From: Irpex lacteus
Lineage: Eukaryota > Basidiomycota > Agaricomycetes > Polyporales > Irpicaceae
NCBI GenBank assembly: GCA_001986395.2
Contig: MQVO02000064.1
Span: 21,043-85,042 of the forward strand
Length of the DNA: 64,000 nt
Direction: 5' to 3'
Within the stretch, counting starts at the first letter, position 1. Every line of letters starts with the position of its first letter. The notes beneath the pieces were generated by a model. The model was not told the origin of the DNA, did not search any database, and worked only from the letters and a program-made list of their open reading frames with translations. Below are positions 62,301 through 64,000 of the stretch, in pieces. The position numbers and the translations under genes were made by a program.

Positions 62301-63755
62301 CTCTGACTCAGGAATAGCCTGATGTCCTGGTCCACAGAGCTGGCACCAACTTCATGAAGTATCATAACGTCGGTAATGGGCCGTAGCTGTCCAAGACGAA
62401 ATCCTGACTGGATATGTGTCTCCGGTCGACTAGTGATGAAAGAATTTGAGGGAAGGGATCTGTGCGACAGTGTCGGCAAGGAAGGAGAGAATAATGGAGG
62501 TGGAGCTGTTCGTCTCTGCATCATCTAAGGCATCTATCAGGATTATGCATGACATTTTCGACTCCGTTTACCGGATTTACGATTAGCTCGTCTAGCTGAT
62601 TCTGGAGGTGTGAGCGATGCAACGTCTGGATTTCTTCTAAGTGGCGCGGATAAGGGCTTTCCGGTACCTCGGCGACGCGGGTTGACCTGCCTTCGCTAGC
62701 TGATACGCAACTGTGGGGAAGATCATCTTGAAGTTGCTCCTTTCCTGTGAGTCGCGTGAGCAAAAGAAACTCGCACCAAGTCTCTGCTGCGACGAGAGCC
62801 ACTCTGCAAAGCTTTGGGCAATAGTCGATTTCCCACTCCCGCGTGGCCATTCATCCAGTACACTTGCCTCGCTTCGGAATCCAACGCCCATCTTCGGAGA
62901 GCTTGAAGTACCTCGACACGAGTACCTGCAAGGCAGCCGGGACGGCCGTGACCTGCACCAAGTCCTGCATCTTTAGCTCGGAGCATACCGTCCAGAATGG
63001 TGCGCTCGCCGTGACTCTGTAACAACGCACAGATGAGGTCAATACTAATTCTAGCATAACCATATGTTACACGTACAATTTGCTCTTTATAAAGGCTTTG
63101 AAGAAGAGAAAGCTATGAAGTAAACGTGTCAAATTTCCGTAGTTAACAGGGATATCACAACTACCTGATAGTCTCCCAGACTTCTTTCGACTTTGGAAAT
63201 GTATTCTTGAATGACGGTGGCGTTATGCGAGGCCATAAAAATCCTCTTGAACCGAGTCTGAACGCCTAAGGGCTTTAGGGAGGCTGACATCGAGTCCAAA
63301 TCTCTGATTACGGATACATTGGCGGATGTCTCGCAAAATACGTCGGAATACTTAGTACTCACTTTGTGAGGGTATCGAGATGGATGGCACTGTTTAAGTC
63401 GCTCTCCATAGGTACAGCAAAATTCTCCTTAATCTTCGTAATCCGACTCATCAGATTCTCCAAGTCGGTTTGATTGATAACTGTTTTCTATGATAGACCC
63501 CTCCTCAGGCTCTATAATACATTAGATAAAGTAAATACGCACTTCGGAATATTCAACGATGATATTCATACCTACAACAACACCTTTCAGAGGGGGAAAG
63601 ACATCAGACACCTCGACCACGGCCTGGAGGACAGCCCTCATAACCGCCTTGGCCACAATGATCTTTTCCCCTTTGCTCGGTACTGCGACGACTTTGCCAC
63701 CGGATATGTTTCCAAATCCAGCGACAGGTTGAGGATGCGATTTACGACTAAACAT
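59399..63755 (-). pseudogene. NACHT-WD40 (NLR-like) STAND NTPase, broken
   Basis: An N-terminal helical region starts about 63755 (SGGKVVAVPSKGEKIIVAKA) and includes LGDYQLSLLQSLYKEQI after splicing. A NACHT NTPase follows, with GTRVEVLQALRRWALDSEAR, an interrupted Walker A (GHAGVG then KSTIAQSFAEWLSS), the Walker B region ILIDALDD and KFF-ITSRPETHIQSGFRL. Later come GHVRFLHKSFPDFLIDSRR and YCCQYWADHLLA, and finally WD40 repeats such as HSDFVRHIAFSPNSRFLASG, SDDRTIKVWEAKL and VDHTVRVWSAANG, with a stop at 59399. These proteins are fungal intracellular immune or incompatibility receptors (HET-E-like). Frame changes occur near 62830, 62640, 62560, 62436, 62205, 62105, 61700, 61590, 61510, 60855, 60760 and 60420. 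The last 342 codons are open. No single product can be made. Confidence 0.82.
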
Positions 63756-64000
63756 GATAGTGGTAAGAACGGACGACGTCTCAGCTGACGGAGAGAGAGA
63801 GAGATGAGAAGGCCGTACAGGGTGCGCAAATCAGGCGAATTTTATTACGCCCGTACACGAGGTTGGAAACATGGATAAGAAGCCTAAGAGTGTGTGTCAG
63901 TTAATCAAGAATCACGGTAGACGTCCTGAATACTCCCGATAGAGCGATCTACCCTATGACCATATGGACTTTGCGGCATCAGAGCGCAGTAGAGTCTAAG
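63756..64000. other. Sequence upstream of the NLR pseudogene
   Basis: Promoter side of the NLR-like gene at the right window edge. No further gene can be supported in this short piece. Confidence 0.3.

Noticed and set aside
59399..63755. Explaining all NLR frame changes as sequencing error
   Set aside because: Only some lie at homopolymers, and the neighbouring intact gene shows no such errors; true decay is more likely, though individual sites could still be errors.

Overview
The window reads as a nuclear chromosome segment of a basidiomycete, most likely an Agaricomycete. Most genes are cut by several short GT-AG introns of about 45-60 bases, and there are no operons or ribosome binding sites. 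The gene content fits: a cell-wall-integrity MAP kinase, a Bud4/anillin protein, a melleolide-type flavin halogenase, and a NACHT-WD40 (NLR-like) gene. Family names come from recognising motifs in translated exons; no database search was possible.

Layout. The first 28.7 kb is gene-dense. It holds the 5' end of a membrane-anchored S10 peptidase-like gene (-), an Slt2/Mpk1 MAP kinase (+), a DUF952 protein (+), a very long Bud4/anillin gene (-), two tandem DHA1 drug/polyamine-type MFS transporters (-) with a chimeric relic of a third, a secreted serine carboxypeptidase (-), the nucleolar G-patch protein PXR1/PINX1 (+), the acyltransferase LRO1/PDAT (-), a DUF985 cupin (+) and a secreted Ser/Ala-rich repeat protein (-). 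From 31.5 to 43 kb lie a small double-psi beta-barrel secreted protein (+), phosphatidylserine decarboxylase (-), a Cys/His-cluster protein (+), a roughly 640-base non-autonomous terminal-inverted-repeat element, a flavin-dependent halogenase (+) and a second beta-barrel protein (-).

The block from 43 to 54 kb is gene-poor and accessory in character. It contains decayed coding fragments (45.1-47.7 kb), an unrecognised protein family present as two full tandem copies plus a third eroded copy (49.1-51.6 kb), and a few weak unknown genes. From 54 to 59 kb ordinary genes return: a zinc alcohol dehydrogenase (-), an unknown three-exon gene (+) and an NmrA-like NAD(P)-binding protein (-). The right end is a NACHT-WD40 gene broken in about ten places, including a one-base loss inside its Walker A motif.

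The genes do not form one pathway. Lipid metabolism (PDAT, phosphatidylserine decarboxylase), cell-wall and septation control (Mpk1, Bud4) and ribosome biogenesis (PXR1) are housekeeping. Transporters, halogenase, secreted small proteins and the NLR form the variable layer. The most interesting signals are the tandem unknown family, the halogenase with extra regions, the decayed NLR, the inverted-repeat element and the transporter duplication scar.
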